A stretch of 64,000 bases of DNA from NCBI RefSeq assembly GCF_024295805.1, contig NZ_JANCLX010000016.1, positions 62,001 through 126,000 on the forward strand, written 5' to 3'. Source of the stretch: Streptomyces cucumeris. Its GTDB lineage: Bacteria > Actinomycetota > Actinomycetes > Streptomycetales > Streptomycetaceae. A model generated the notes under the pieces. It was not told where the DNA came from. It saw only the letters and a program-made list of their open reading frames with translations, and searched no databases. This document shows, piece after piece, positions 17,309-26,121 of this stretch. The translations under genes were made by a program, and so were the position numbers. Position 1 is the first letter of the stretch; each line of letters starts with the position of its first letter.

Positions 17309-18700
17309 TCAGACCGCGACCATCATCGTGAGCGGATCGGTTCGGCCGAGGGCGGAGACCGCGAGCTGTTCCAGCAGCTCGGCGGGGTCGCGGGTCAGGT
17401 GGGCGGTGTCGGTGGCGATGCGGACGGCGTCGGCGTCGGCGACGTAGGGGGTGCGGATGCGGGTGAAGCCGGGGCGTCCCTGGTGGGCCATGGACGCCAC
17501 GCCGACGTAGGCGGGGTCCTGGAGGGCCGTGGGGTTGGCGTCCGGCCAGTTCCGGATGTCCTCGCCCAAGGCGGCAACGGAGGCGTCGGCGGTCTTCTGT
17601 GCGAAAGAGAGGCCGACCGGGCACACGTCGCGGATGAAGGTGGGGATGGCGTCGCCGGTCCCCTTCTGGGTCGCGATGATCACCAGGATGCCGACGCTGC
17701 GGCCCTTCTTCACCAGGTCCTCGACCAGCCGCGCGTTCTCCGCCGCGAGCGCGGCGAGCTTCTTGGACTGGGCGTCCGATCCCTTGTGGTCGCGGAAGTA
17801 GGTGTGCGCTTCGTCGATGATGAGCACGGTCAACGGCCATGCGGCCGTTGGGCCGAGGTGCCACATGTTCTTGACGCCCAGCAGGGCGCGGATGGCCGCC
17901 GAGCGGTTCCGCCGCAGTGTCACCAACTCTTTGAAGAGTTGGTTCGCCTCCGCCAGATCGTCACCGGCGAACGCGAACGTCCGGCCCACCAGATCCGCGT
18001 AATCGCCCTCGTCGGGCGAGGTCACCTTGCCGTCGGCCACCGCGTACTGAATCGCAGGCGAAGGAGCCGTGTCACAGATGAACCTGTTGACCAGCGACGT
18101 CTTGCCGAAGCCCGGCAGCCCGGCCACGGTGACACCGGGCACGTTGGCCAGGCTGACGCTCACCGGCTGCGCGTACTCGTCCAACCCCAGAGCCCACGCC
18201 GTCAGTTCCTCCGGCACGGCCCCGGTGGGGGTGTGCTCGGTCGGGACGGTCAGCGGGTCCATCCGCACGCCTCGGATCACCAGCTGACCCGGTGTACCAG
18301 GGAGGACGGAGACCCGGGTGCACCGCCAGGCGTCCGCCAGGTACGGCGCGGCCTTCTGGAACTCGGCCAGGCCCACTTTGGGCAGACACCCGGCGCGGAC
18401 CAGCACCCCGTACCGGTCGGATGCGACCCGGATCTTCGGGATCAGTACCCGTGGCTTGGGCACCTTCCCGTCCGGCGCCACGATCACGGCGGGCGGAGTC
18501 TTGTCGGTCACCGACAGCCCGGCCATCGGAGCCAGCCGACGCCAGCCCCAGCGCACCCGTATCGCCTGCCGGATGCTTGCCCGCGTCATCGCATCGGCAC
18601 GTATGTAGCGCACCAGCCACCACACGGCCCATATGGCGATCAGGGCCAGGGCCGCCCCGGCAAGAGCCGGGGCAGACCCCATCGCGTCGCCGATGGTCAC
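17309..18700 (-). CDS. FtsK/SpoIIIE-like DNA translocase (TraB-type transfer protein)
   Basis: The 463-residue ATPase moves double-stranded DNA between cells during AICE transfer. One membrane segment is at residues ~9-27 (LAGAALALIAIWAVWWLV). The Walker A is in VAGLPGFGKTSLVN and the Walker B in LTVLIIDEAHTYF, followed by an ATQKGTGDAIP sensor motif. The GTG start overlaps the upstream SCO3933-type stop by 4 bp. An in-frame ORF extends upstream but lies within that gene. Expression should be controlled by the divergent GntR repressor. Confidence 0.92.
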   Translation of the reverse strand: MTIGDAMGSAPALAGAALALIAIWAVWWLVRYIRADAMTRASIRQAIRVRWGWRRLAPMAGLSVTDKTPPAVIVAPDGKVPKPRVLIPKIRVASDRYGVLVRAGCLPKVGLAEFQKAAPYLADAWRCTRVSVLPGTPGQLVIRGVRMDPLTVPTEHTPTGAVPEELTAWALGLDEYAQPVSVSLANVPGVTVAGLPGFGKTSLVNRFICDTAPSPAIQYAVADGKVTSPDEGDYADLVGRTFAFAGDDLAEANQLFKELVTLRRNRSAAIRALLGVKNMWHLGPTAAWPLTVLIIDEAHTYFRDHKGSDAQSKKLAALAAENARLVEDLVKKGRSVGILVIIATQKGTGDAIPTFIRDVCPVGLSFAQKTADASVAALGEDIRNWPDANPTALQDPAYVGVASMAHQGRPGFTRIRTPYVADADAVRIATDTAHLTRDPAELLEQLAVSALGRTDPLTMMVAV

Positions 18701-19044
18701 TTGCCCACCGCCGCGAGCTCCAGCTTGGCCGCCCGGTAGGCCACACCGTCGGACAACTGGCCGTTGAAGACCCGGGCCCACGGGGTGGCGAACAGGTCCG
18801 TCACCCGCACCGGCACACCCGGCTGAATGCCGTCCGGCAGACCGCTCTCCGGAACCGTGATCTTCATCTGCTCCGCACGGCCCTCTTCCATGAGGAAGAC
18901 GGTCAGGGTGTGCAGGGTCTCGCCGGTGTCCCGGTCCGTGGCGAGAACCCCGGTCTCGGGGTCCTTCACCTTCGGCATCGGCAGCGTGCCAGCGATGAAC
19001 TGCGTGGAGGGCAGCAGCCCCACGCGGATACGGGTCATAGCCAT
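18697..19044 (-). CDS. SCO3933-family regulatory protein
   Basis: The 115-residue protein matches what I recall as the SCO3933 family, small proteins found directly before tra in AICEs. Characteristic segments are RIRVGLLPSTQFIAGTLP and DPETGVLATDRDTGETLHT. It may act in transfer regulation; no mechanism is known. It is the first gene of the minus-strand transfer operon, starting 50 bases from the palindromic operator. Confidence 0.78.
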   Translation of the reverse strand: MAMTRIRVGLLPSTQFIAGTLPMPKVKDPETGVLATDRDTGETLHTLTVFLMEEGRAEQMKITVPESGLPDGIQPGVPVRVTDLFATPWARVFNGQLSDGVAYRAAKLELAAVGK

Positions 19045-19095
19045 GCTTCTTGCTCCTTTTCGTGGCCAACCGCTCGTGCGGCCGGGCCACCACTA

Positions 19096-19120
19096 TGACC
19101 TAGCTGAGCTAGCTAGGTCA
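19096..19120. promoter_or_regulatory. Palindromic operator of the transfer operon
   Basis: TGACCTAGCT and its exact complement AGCTAGGTCA are separated by 5 bases. The site lies between the divergent transfer operon and the GntR gene, 50 bases upstream of the first transfer gene. Position and symmetry fit a KorSA-type GntR operator. Confidence 0.65.
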
Positions 19121-19188
19121 ACAGAGCTAAATCTCTTTGTTTGAGGGAGTGCCTGTGATAGGTGAGCTAACACGGCTACCCTTGGACC

Positions 19189-19635
19189 ATGACGCCCCCG
19201 ACGCACGACGCCCGCCCGCCGTATCAGCAGGCAGCCGAGGCCATCCGGAGCGAGATCGCGGCGGGCAAGATCAAGCCGGGGGAACAGCTCCCCTCGCATC
19301 GGAGGCTGCAAGAGCGGTTCGGGATCGCCAACATGACCGCCCGCAGCGCACTGCGCGTACTCCGCGACGAGGGCTTGATCTACACCGTGCAGGGGCGCGG
19401 TAGCTACGTCGCTGACTTCGTCATGCGGGACAAGGACGGCACGGTCGTGATGGCGGTCGAGGCCAAGGGGTCCCCGTCCAGGCAGACGGCGGCCGGAGGC
19501 CCGGCAGGCATGGAGGCCGCCGGGAGCCTCACCGAAGCACTCCTAGCCGTCCGGGAACAGCTCCGCACCCTCAACGCGGAGGTCCAATCCCTCAAGCAGG
19601 AAGTCGCCGAACTCAAGGCGCGTCAGGACTCGTAG
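19189..19635 (+). CDS. GntR-family repressor (KorSA-like)
   Basis: The 148-residue protein has a GntR winged helix at residues ~8-75. Key segments are YQQAAEAIRSEIAAGKIKPG and RLQERFGIANMTARSALRVL. The C-terminus is a coiled coil with LNAEVQSLKQEVAELKARQ. It lacks the usual large ligand domain, like KorSA of pSAM2, which keeps the element's replication and transfer genes off. It is divergent from the transfer operon across a perfect palindrome. A TACCCT hexamer ends 6 nt before the ATG and no ribosome site is seen, so the message may be leaderless. Confidence 0.88.
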   Translation: MTPPTHDARPPYQQAAEAIRSEIAAGKIKPGEQLPSHRRLQERFGIANMTARSALRVLRDEGLIYTVQGRGSYVADFVMRDKDGTVVMAVEAKGSPSRQTAAGGPAGMEAAGSLTEALLAVREQLRTLNAEVQSLKQEVAELKARQDS

Positions 19636-19795
19636 CCGGTCCTCGCCGAACCTCCGCCACCTCCGCACGTATCTCCTCCAGCTCACCGCGCAGACGCTCA
19701 GCCATGGCCGCGATCTCCGCCAACAGCACCCGCTCCCGCCCGGTCAGCACCAGTTCCCTTGTGTCGTCTGCGCGTTGGCTGCGCGCATCCCGCAT
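19613..19795 (-). CDS. Small coiled-coil protein
   Basis: The 60-residue ORF encodes a charged helix (VLLAEIAAMAERLRGELEEIRAEV shortened to the core EIAAMAERLRGELEEIRAEV). It overlaps the 3' end of the GntR gene by 23 bases on the opposite strand. Small helical ORFs are common at this place in AICEs. It could also be a chance ORF in GC-rich DNA. Confidence 0.4.
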   Translation of the reverse strand: MRDARSQRADDTRELVLTGRERVLLAEIAAMAERLRGELEEIRAEVAEVRRGPATSPDAP

Positions 19796-20773
19796 TGCAA
19801 TCCTCCGGTGCGAGCTGTTCAGAGTTTCTTTACTGGATCAAGGCGGTCCGCTGGCGCGGGCCGCGCGCGCTGGCGGCCCGTGGCCGCCGCCCGCTCCTGT
19901 CTGCCGCCCCGCTCAGCGGCGCCCCCGGTCCCCTCAGCGCGCCAGACCGCAGCAGCGCTCCGCAGGACGCAGTAAGCACTCCGCGCAGCCGCCGGGGCCG
20001 CGGTGGGCGATGGGCTCCGATCGAGCAGCACGACCAGGACCACGCGCCCGACTGCCGGGCCGCTGTGGGAATCCGCGGTGACGCCGTGGTGAGGGCCGGG
20101 GCCCGGTGGCTGGTGGCGGCCGGCCGGAGAGTCTTGAGGCACCTCCCCGGTCCGGGTCCCGCGTCGGGCAAGGCCAGGGGGCCACTCGTGCTTATTGCGG
20201 GCAGGTCCAAAGCCTGCCCGAGTTGCCAACGAGCGTACGGCCCCCTGACCATGCCCGACCCCAGACCGGGCAGGACACCGCCCCAACACTCTCCGGCCGG
20301 CCGCGTGCCCACAGCGCGCCACTACCCGGGCTGGCCACCAACGCACCGTCCCCCGTCCGCCTCGCATCACCACGAGCCTTCCTGTTGTCCCTGAGCGATC
20401 CGTGCCAGACGGGCGGGCAGTCCTCGAACGAGCGAACGACGACATCCCCGGTACCATCGGCACCGGGGTCCTGAACAGGGACTCTCAACCGGACTACCCC
20501 ACGCCTGCCAGGGTTTGAGGGGTGGTCCGGTCTTGCGTCTGCGGTTGTGGTGCGCGGCCCGGCCCCCGCCCCGCGGATCGTCAAGGGCACGAGACGGGGG
20601 AGCCGGGCCGCTGGCGGCGGACGGTGCAGTGTCCGCCGCCCATCTGGGAGTGGTGGTGACATCTGCGATCCGGCGAACGGGGCGCTGTCCGCCGCACAGC
20701 CACCACACCCAGGGGTGTGAGGGCGGGAGCCGCGAGCCGACCCACGGACATCAGCTCCCGCCCGGTCTTCACC
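19796..20773. other. Gene-free AICE region, likely replication or transfer locus
   Basis: Nearly 1 kb has no ORF with convincing codon bias or start. It contains a nested stem-loop at 20175-20247 and a GGCGGGAGC/GCTCCCGCC hairpin at about 20724-20764. In a rolling-circle AICE, a single-strand origin or clt-type transfer locus would be expected in such a place. Confidence 0.45.
20175..20247. other. Nested stem-loop, candidate single-strand origin
   Basis: Outer arms CAGGGGGCC and GGCCCCCTG enclose a second pair, CTCGT and ACGAG. Innermost is GGGCAGG paired with CCTGCCC. The ~73-base structure stands in a gene-free region of an element with an HUH replication initiator. It could be a single-strand origin, a transfer site or a structured RNA. 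Confidence 0.4.
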
Positions 20774-21118
20774 TCACTGGTCGGACTCCGGAGTGAGTCC
20801 GGAGTTCTCCAGGAGGAACTTGCAGGAGTAGCCCAGGCTGCGCACGTGGTCATCAGCGGACTGCAACCCCGAGCCGAGACCCCGGGCCACCTTGTGCGGG
20901 ATGGTGTTCAACCGGCACCGCCGGTCGTACCAATCCACCGTGCCCCGGTCCATACGCTCAACCCGCGCCTCAGCCAGCGGTAACAGCGTCCGGATATGCC
21001 ACCGGAGCGTCTGGTGCAGCTCCACCAGCTCGCTGTACGGAGGAAGCCCCGTCCGCATCACCAAGGCGCGCTTGATCGCCTCTCCGATCTCGTCAACGTC
21101 TACCTGGTCGACACCCAC
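20774..21118 (-). CDS. DUF6415 family protein
   Basis: The 114-residue protein has the DUF6415 look: DIGEAIKRAL-type start, YSELVELHQTLRWHIRTLLP and AEARVERMDRGTVDWYDRRC. The family is frequent in Streptomyces and has no known function. It lies downstream of the XRE regulator gene on the same strand, with ~115 bases between. A hairpin near 20724 may end this unit. Confidence 0.72.
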   Translation of the reverse strand: MGVDQVDVDEIGEAIKRALVMRTGLPPYSELVELHQTLRWHIRTLLPLAEARVERMDRGTVDWYDRRCRLNTIPHKVARGLGSGLQSADDHVRSLGYSCKFLLENSGLTPESDQ

Positions 21119-21234
21119 GGCCGTGCAACCTCCCCAGAGTCAGGCGGGCTTGATGGGGAGACCGTAGAGACAGAAGGCGGGGTGGACCCGGAAGAAAATT
21201 CCGAGTCCACCCCGCCTTTGCGCGAAGTCAGCGG

Positions 21235-22437
21235 CTAGTCGATCGCTCCGAGGCCGAGGGCGAGTTCACGCACGTCACGGCGGGGGCTCCGCTTGTACAG
21301 CCGACGTGCCAGGTCGCGAGCGAAGCCGTGCGCCCGCATCTGCTCAGGGGCGTTCTTGTAAGCCCGCTTTAGGTGATCAATCGCGTCGTCGGTCCGCCCT
21401 GCTTCCCCGTAGGCCCGCGCGACATCCAGACGTGCCCGAGCGCGCCGTTCCAGGGGGAGTCCTGCTGGCTTCACCCGTGGCGCTATGTCGACGGCCAGTT
21501 GTACGTCTTCAAACTCCAGCGCCAGGGCCAAGCGATGGATCTCGACGTTGCTCGGGCCGAACGAGGTCCACATCTCGTTGGCGTCGCGCCCGAGACGATC
21601 AGCCGCCTTCTCAGCCCTCGCGATCATGCCTTCCGCGAGCGGCCGGTCACGCAGCCGCGCAGCCGCGACGGATCCGTTCAGGAGCAGGGTTCCGTACAGG
21701 GACAGCGATACGGCCGAGCTCTTCCACCAGTCGTCCGGCAAATCCGCGGCCGCATCCTCGGTGACGCTCACGGCATCGGCCGCCAGCCCGGCACCGAGCT
21801 GGACGTGCGCGACGCACCGGCGGAGCGCGACCACGGCGGCCAGGTCTCCTGAAGCGCTGGCCGCAACGTCGCCTTGATCCGCTGCCGTCCAGGCGAGGTT
21901 GATCTCGCCCAGCTTCCGGAGGAACGCCGCCGTGACATGGCACGTCAGGGCGAACAGCCGCAGCGCTTCAGCCCTGTCCGTCCCCTCGGAGTACTCCTGC
22001 GTGGCAACGCGGGCATCCGCCACCAGGGACGGAAGGCGCGATGCGAGCTGTGCGTACTGGGCGTGCTGATACAGGTTCCAGGCCGTATCGACTTCCACGG
22101 CGAGACGCTCCAGGCGCAGCGGCTCCCGGTCGTCGTACAGGGATCCGGCCAGCCGACGCGACCGCATCAGCGCGGCCCGGATGGCGGGCACGCTCGCGGC
22201 GTGATCGTCGTGATCCTCCAGGAGCGTCGGAGCCCCCTGAAGGTCTTCCACGTGGACTCGGAGAGCATCCGCCAGGTCCGCCAGCATCTTGACGTTGTTC
22301 ACCGGGATCAGCCCGGCCTCAACGCGGTACACCCAGTCCTCGGAACGGTTGAGCAGTTCGCCGAGCTGCCACTGATGAAGGCCGCGCCGCTTCCGGTAGA
22401 ACCTCACGCGCTGGCCGAACGAACGGCGGTCAGTCAT
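21235..22437 (-). CDS. XRE-family regulator with TPR-like C-terminus
   Basis: The 400-residue protein has an N-terminal helix-turn-helix at residues ~8-65 (FGQRVRFYRKRRGLHQWQLG, then LLNRSEDWVYRVEAG). A long all-helical C-terminus reads like tetratricopeptide repeats, for example EAGRTDDAIDHLKRAYKNAP. A similar protein occurs in the second element at 51075. Such regulators often pair with small DUF or NUDIX genes, here DUF6415 downstream and a divergent NUDIX gene. The signal they sense is unknown. The ATG at 22437 is preferred over 22458. Confidence 0.85.
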   Translation of the reverse strand: MTDRRSFGQRVRFYRKRRGLHQWQLGELLNRSEDWVYRVEAGLIPVNNVKMLADLADALRVHVEDLQGAPTLLEDHDDHAASVPAIRAALMRSRRLAGSLYDDREPLRLERLAVEVDTAWNLYQHAQYAQLASRLPSLVADARVATQEYSEGTDRAEALRLFALTCHVTAAFLRKLGEINLAWTAADQGDVAASASGDLAAVVALRRCVAHVQLGAGLAADAVSVTEDAAADLPDDWWKSSAVSLSLYGTLLLNGSVAAARLRDRPLAEGMIARAEKAADRLGRDANEMWTSFGPSNVEIHRLALALEFEDVQLAVDIAPRVKPAGLPLERRARARLDVARAYGEAGRTDDAIDHLKRAYKNAPEQMRAHGFARDLARRLYKRSPRRDVRELALGLGAID

Positions 22438-22557
22438 GCCACGCACCGCTGTGATCACCTCACTCTGCTCAGCCGAGTCTCACGCGCTGAGCATCTTCCT
22501 GTTAGGCGGGTCGGCCCGCCCCCAGGTTGCCAGGACTCCGGCCAGTAGGCTCGCGGC

Positions 22558-23031
22558 ATGGCTGAAAACGAGCACGAACAGCGGATGGCGCGCCCGCGCA
22601 TGGCGGCGGGCGCCCTGTTCTTCGACGCCCAGGGCCGCGTCCTGCTCGTCCGCCCCTCGTACAAGCCCAAGTGGGAGATCCCCGGCGGCTACATCGAGAC
22701 GGGGGAGTCCCCTCTTGCCGCGTGCCGACGCGAAGTCGAGGAGGAGTTGGGCATCACGCCTCCCATCGGCTCGTTGCTCGTCGTGGACTGGGCACCGAAC
22801 GAGGCCGAGGGTGACAAGGTTCTGTATCTGTTCGACGGCGGGGAGCTAAGCCCCGAAGCCACCGCGTCGATCAAGCTCGCCCCTGACGAGTTGCTGGCCG
22901 CCGAGTTCCACACGATGGATGACCTCGATCAGCTCCTGATCCCGCGACTCGCCCGCCGCGTGAAGCAGGCTGTAAACGCGCGTGTGCAAGGCCGCACGAA
23001 GTACTTGGAGCATGGCGAACCGCCTGAATAG
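22558..23031 (+). CDS. NUDIX hydrolase (Pif-like)
   Basis: The 157-residue protein carries a complete Nudix box, GGYIETGESPLAACRREVEE followed by ELG, matching GX5EX7REUXEEXGU. In pSAM2 the NUDIX protein Pif blocks transfer into cells that already carry the element. By position inside an AICE this gene may serve that role, but general nucleotide hydrolysis is equally possible. No ribosome site is visible. TAGGCT ends 6 nt before the ATG, fitting a leaderless promoter. It is divergent from the XRE regulator. Confidence 0.85.
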   Translation: MAENEHEQRMARPRMAAGALFFDAQGRVLLVRPSYKPKWEIPGGYIETGESPLAACRREVEEELGITPPIGSLLVVDWAPNEAEGDKVLYLFDGGELSPEATASIKLAPDELLAAEFHTMDDLDQLLIPRLARRVKQAVNARVQGRTKYLEHGEPPE

Positions 23032-23186
23032 TCCACACCGCCTCTTAGCAGAATGGAACTAGGGATTCGTGGTGCAGCCATGGGATATACATCACTGCAG
23101 AGGGCGGATGCCGTTTTGCAGTTCCTAAGTGAGCCTGTGGCGCGCTGGCTGCTGATGTTGTGCAAATTTCCTGTAGCGGCTGCGGA

Positions 23187-25118
23187 TCAGGGCGGTGTCG
23201 ATCGACGACGCTGCAAAAGTCGATTCGCCCAGCTCTTTGGGGGCATTGAATTGTTCATTAGGCGCTGGGTGCGGCCGCGCGTTTGATTCTTTGTGTCGCT
23301 GTTTTCAGTCGATTGGGTCATGTGATTCGTGTTGGCATCGCATGCATTCGGCTCGCCAAGTTCCCCAAGTCTGGATGCTTCGCCCCGATTGACAAGTTCA
23401 GTAGCAGGTTCGTGTAACTCGTTTTCTTGAACATGAGTGAGTACGAACTGTGGACCGTCGTTCGCGTCGGCGACGACGGACCTTCTCAGGGAAACCCATA
23501 TATAGTTTCCGTCGCACTGAAGTAGACGTAGTTCGGCGCGACCTCCCTGAAGTGGAGTTTGCAGCAAGGTTTCAAAGTCATCAGGGTGGACAAGATCTTC
23601 AAACTGGTAGCGGCGTAGTGCGGTTTGCGATCGACCAAGCAAGCGGCAGAAGGCATCGTTCACTCGCAGTAGGCGGCCAGGCGTATCGCCTCTTACCTCG
23701 GCAATGGATATCCCTGAAGGGGCGAATTCGAATGCCTGGCGGAATGATTCTTCGCTGGCGCGCAGAGCCTGTTGCTCTCTGTCGATTCTAATTAAAGCAC
23801 GTTGCATGTTGGATCGTAGTCTGGCGTTGCTAATTGCAATCCCAGCGTGGTATGCGTACCTTCGTAGATACTCGCGCGCCAGGAGGTCGGGTCGAGGGCG
23901 TCCCGATGCCATGTCGACCGAAATGATCGCTATTAGCTCATTCCGTAATCCGGCATGTATCGGGGCATATAGGCGATCCTGTGGGTGCCAGTCATCTTTG
24001 GTGCGCTTTCGAGTGTCTTGCGACAGCCATTCTGGAACGTCATCGTCGATCTGCGCGCCCCCGCTGTGGGGTATAAAGCGGAGTCCACCCCAGTCTTCCG
24101 CCATTGACAGTCGGCGTTCCCAGGACAAGCGAGAGCCAACCCGGCCAGCCAAGGCGGCCTCGGCCTTGGTGCTACCGGCGAGAGAGGCGACGACAAGGTT
24201 CCCGTCGGGGCGAACAAGATTTACGACTGCAAGTTTATAGCCTAGGCTTTTCACAATCCCGTCGGCTATAACTTGCAAAGTGTCTGTCAAGCTGCGCCCA
24301 CTGTAAAGATCGGCAATTGCTTGATCTGTCGCGTGAGACCATTCGGCCTCCGAATCTCTGTTCTTGTGGGGTGCGTCTGGCTTTGGTGAGTAGGCTGCAT
24401 TTCTGACAAAGGCGATTTGGCCGAGTTGATTTCGACATAAACGTTGAGGCTCTGGGCGCTCCCGGGTGACCAGGTGAGTGCGCAGACGAGTAAAGATTGA
24501 ATCTAGTGTCAGGAGTTGCTCGTCTCCTGGAATTCCCTCTTGGAGGATCGACATCCATTCGCCGGTGAATGCCGTGAGTGGTTCACCTGGTGGAGAAAGC
24601 GCAACGGCCGTTTCCGCTGCTGCTGCGAGTAGGTAGGTGCCGTCCAGCTCCAAGGCTGGTGCCGTTGACTGGGCACCGAACGCGCGAGCGCTATAACAAC
24701 AGTCGAGGACAACGATCCGGCGAAGTGCCGCGCTCCCCTCTACTTCGTAGCGAATCCAGTCGTAGGGTACAGAGGAATCATGGACCGAACCTGGATCACT
24801 GCTCTCAATCGCTAGATGTAGTTTTCCCGTCCTCGGCTCGATCAGTCCATGCCCAGCGTAGTAGACCAGCAGAGTTTCTTTCGCTTCTCGTGAGGCTTTC
24901 CCGATAGCGCGCGAAACATCGCGAGGTAACGCCGGGTCGGAGATAATTGTGCAATGGTCGGATGGCAGTCTCCATTTTTCTCGGAAGAAGTTAGCCATGA
25001 CGGTAAGATTTCCGTCAACTGCAGGCAATGGGTCGAGTATGGAGAATGAACCCGCACCGATCAGCACGATACGAGTTCTAGCAGGGTCGGGCAGATTGCT
25101 CACCGTTGAAGAACTCAC
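23187..25118 (-). CDS. Caspase-GAF-PAS protein, conflict-system effector
   Basis: The 643-residue protein has a caspase-like (C14) domain at about residues 15-240. Catalytic His90 lies in LLVYYAGHGLIE and the Cys dyad position in VVLDCCYSARA (Cys141). A GAF domain follows (about 275-440), then a PAS domain (about 455-575, from EESFRQAFEFAPSGISIAEV). The last ~60 residues are polar and disordered. It overlaps nothing and starts 2 bp after the EACC1-like gene, so they are one operon. Base composition is clearly lower in GC than its neighbours, indicating recent transfer. Self-inflicted proteolysis on infection is inference. Confidence 0.85.
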   Translation of the reverse strand: MSSSTVSNLPDPARTRIVLIGAGSFSILDPLPAVDGNLTVMANFFREKWRLPSDHCTIISDPALPRDVSRAIGKASREAKETLLVYYAGHGLIEPRTGKLHLAIESSDPGSVHDSSVPYDWIRYEVEGSAALRRIVVLDCCYSARAFGAQSTAPALELDGTYLLAAAAETAVALSPPGEPLTAFTGEWMSILQEGIPGDEQLLTLDSIFTRLRTHLVTRERPEPQRLCRNQLGQIAFVRNAAYSPKPDAPHKNRDSEAEWSHATDQAIADLYSGRSLTDTLQVIADGIVKSLGYKLAVVNLVRPDGNLVVASLAGSTKAEAALAGRVGSRLSWERRLSMAEDWGGLRFIPHSGGAQIDDDVPEWLSQDTRKRTKDDWHPQDRLYAPIHAGLRNELIAIISVDMASGRPRPDLLAREYLRRYAYHAGIAISNARLRSNMQRALIRIDREQQALRASEESFRQAFEFAPSGISIAEVRGDTPGRLLRVNDAFCRLLGRSQTALRRYQFEDLVHPDDFETLLQTPLQGGRAELRLLQCDGNYIWVSLRRSVVADANDGPQFVLTHVQENELHEPATELVNRGEASRLGELGEPNACDANTNHMTQSTENSDTKNQTRGRTQRLMNNSMPPKSWANRLLQRRRSTPP

Positions 25119-25120
25119 CC

Positions 25121-25468
25121 TTACTCGCCGAGCGCTCGCTGCAGTAATTGATGCGCTTCCTCATCCGAGGGACCACTGATCTGGATCATGACGCCGTCGG
25201 ACCGTACCACTGTCAGGTTGGGGCGTTGAGGGCGAGTGGAGCGCCACGTCGCTATGGATGCAGCCAGGGAGGCAGCGCTGAAACCGCTACTCAGGACTAG
25301 CGACAAGATGTCGATGCTGTTTCCTTGATGGCCAGCCTCTTTTGGTCTAGCGCTTCCTAGTTTGGCACGGACGGATGGGCGTAAAGTCCGGTCGATGCCA
25401 ATCCAGGCAGCGAGTGAACGTAGTTCCGCCTCAGCTTCACGACTCGTGCAGCGGACGAAGATGTCCAA
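25121..25468 (-). CDS. EACC1-like protein (effector-associated constant component)
   Basis: The 115-residue protein resembles EACC1. Its N-terminal half starts DIFVRCTSREAEAELRSLAAW. A short hydrophobic, probably membrane-anchored segment follows (VLSSGFSAASLAASIATW), then a beta-rich end RPNLTVVRSDGVMIQISG. EACC1 proteins are described as constant partners of variable effectors, including caspases and trypsins, in conflict systems of multicellular bacteria. Here the partner is the caspase-GAF-PAS gene 2 bp downstream. The start is a TTG after a run of eight G on the coding strand. A lower GC content than the core element is shared by both genes. Confidence 0.75.
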   Translation of the reverse strand: MDIFVRCTSREAEAELRSLAAWIGIDRTLRPSVRAKLGSARPKEAGHQGNSIDILSLVLSSGFSAASLAASIATWRSTRPQRPNLTVVRSDGVMIQISGPSDEEAHQLLQRALGE

Positions 25469-25990
25469 GTCCCCCCCCAGACCAGCACAGATGATGCACC
25501 GCTAGCAACATTCCGTATGTCAAGCACAGCCTACGCCTAACCTCCCGTTTCGCGCCGTTAGGCGTAGGAATTGTGCTCCCGAAATTTACTGTGGCGATGG
25601 TTCACTTGGAAGGGCTCTGAGATCAGCGCTGGCATCCACGATGGCATGCGACGCGTGTCGACATGCTGGCTTGCCCCCAGCCGGATCGCCGTTGAGGGCT
25701 GTGCCAGAGACCTGCCCGACCCTCGGATGAAGCGGTCCAGCGACAGAGCAGGCCCCTGTCCCGAACCTACCGATCAAGAGGTCGAAGGCAAGTCCCGGGT
25801 GAGGTGACCGGTCTAGGGTTCGCTCGCTGGTGGACGGGGCGCGGAGGGGCCGCGGCGATACAGAACTCGTTGGCCGAACCGACCGAGCGCCTGGTGCGTG
25901 GACCCTTGGTGGACCACAGGGTCTTACACGGGCAGTGAGAGGGGTCCTCCATACAGGTCAGGGCCCTAGCCGTCGTTCCGGCCACAGCCC
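25469..25990. other. Gene-free right end of the AICE
   Basis: About 520 bases separate the EACC1-like gene from attR. Apart from a perfect inverted repeat at 25531-25567 I see no gene or other signal. Confidence 0.5.
25531..25567. promoter_or_regulatory. 11-bp inverted repeat upstream of the EACC1-caspase operon
   Basis: CTACGCCTAAC and its exact complement are separated by 15 bases, some 60 bases upstream of the EACC1-like start. It could be an operator for the conflict module or a terminator insulating it from the right end. Confidence 0.4.
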
Positions 25991-26110
25991 TCTTGAAAAC
26001 CGTCGTGGCAGCGATGTCACCGTGGGTTCAAATCCCACAGCCTCCGCCGAGGCCGGCGTCATAGCTGGTCGGAAGGGGTGCCCCTGGTTCAGGGGCACCC
26101 CTTCTGTGTG
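25991..26110 (+). repeat. attR: right direct repeat of the AICE
   Basis: This copy holds the 3' half of a tRNA-Ser gene from the anticodon loop on, plus the terminator hairpin. The T-stem is GTGGG/CCCAC instead of GAGGG/CCCTC. It has no 5' half, so it is not a functional tRNA. It marks the end of the element and represents the original chromosomal 3' end. Confidence 0.85.
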
Positions 26111-26121
26111 GGTGCCGACCG

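Larger units (their letters stand above)
11989..26110 (+). mobile_element. AICE (pSAM2-like integrative conjugative element) in tRNA-Ser
   Basis: A ~14-kb island is bounded by a ~120-bp direct repeat. It holds the AICE core in one minus-strand operon: tra, spd, rep, xis and int. A GntR (KorSA-like) repressor is divergent from it, and a NUDIX (Pif-like) gene is present. The cargo includes an EACC1-like/caspase pair. The element looks intact: all core genes are full length. Known relatives excise, replicate by rolling circle and move as double-stranded DNA through the FtsK-like Tra protein. Confidence 0.88.

Noticed and set aside
25991..26044. Second functional tRNA-Ser gene
   Set aside because: Only the 3' half from the anticodon loop is present; it is the right attachment site.
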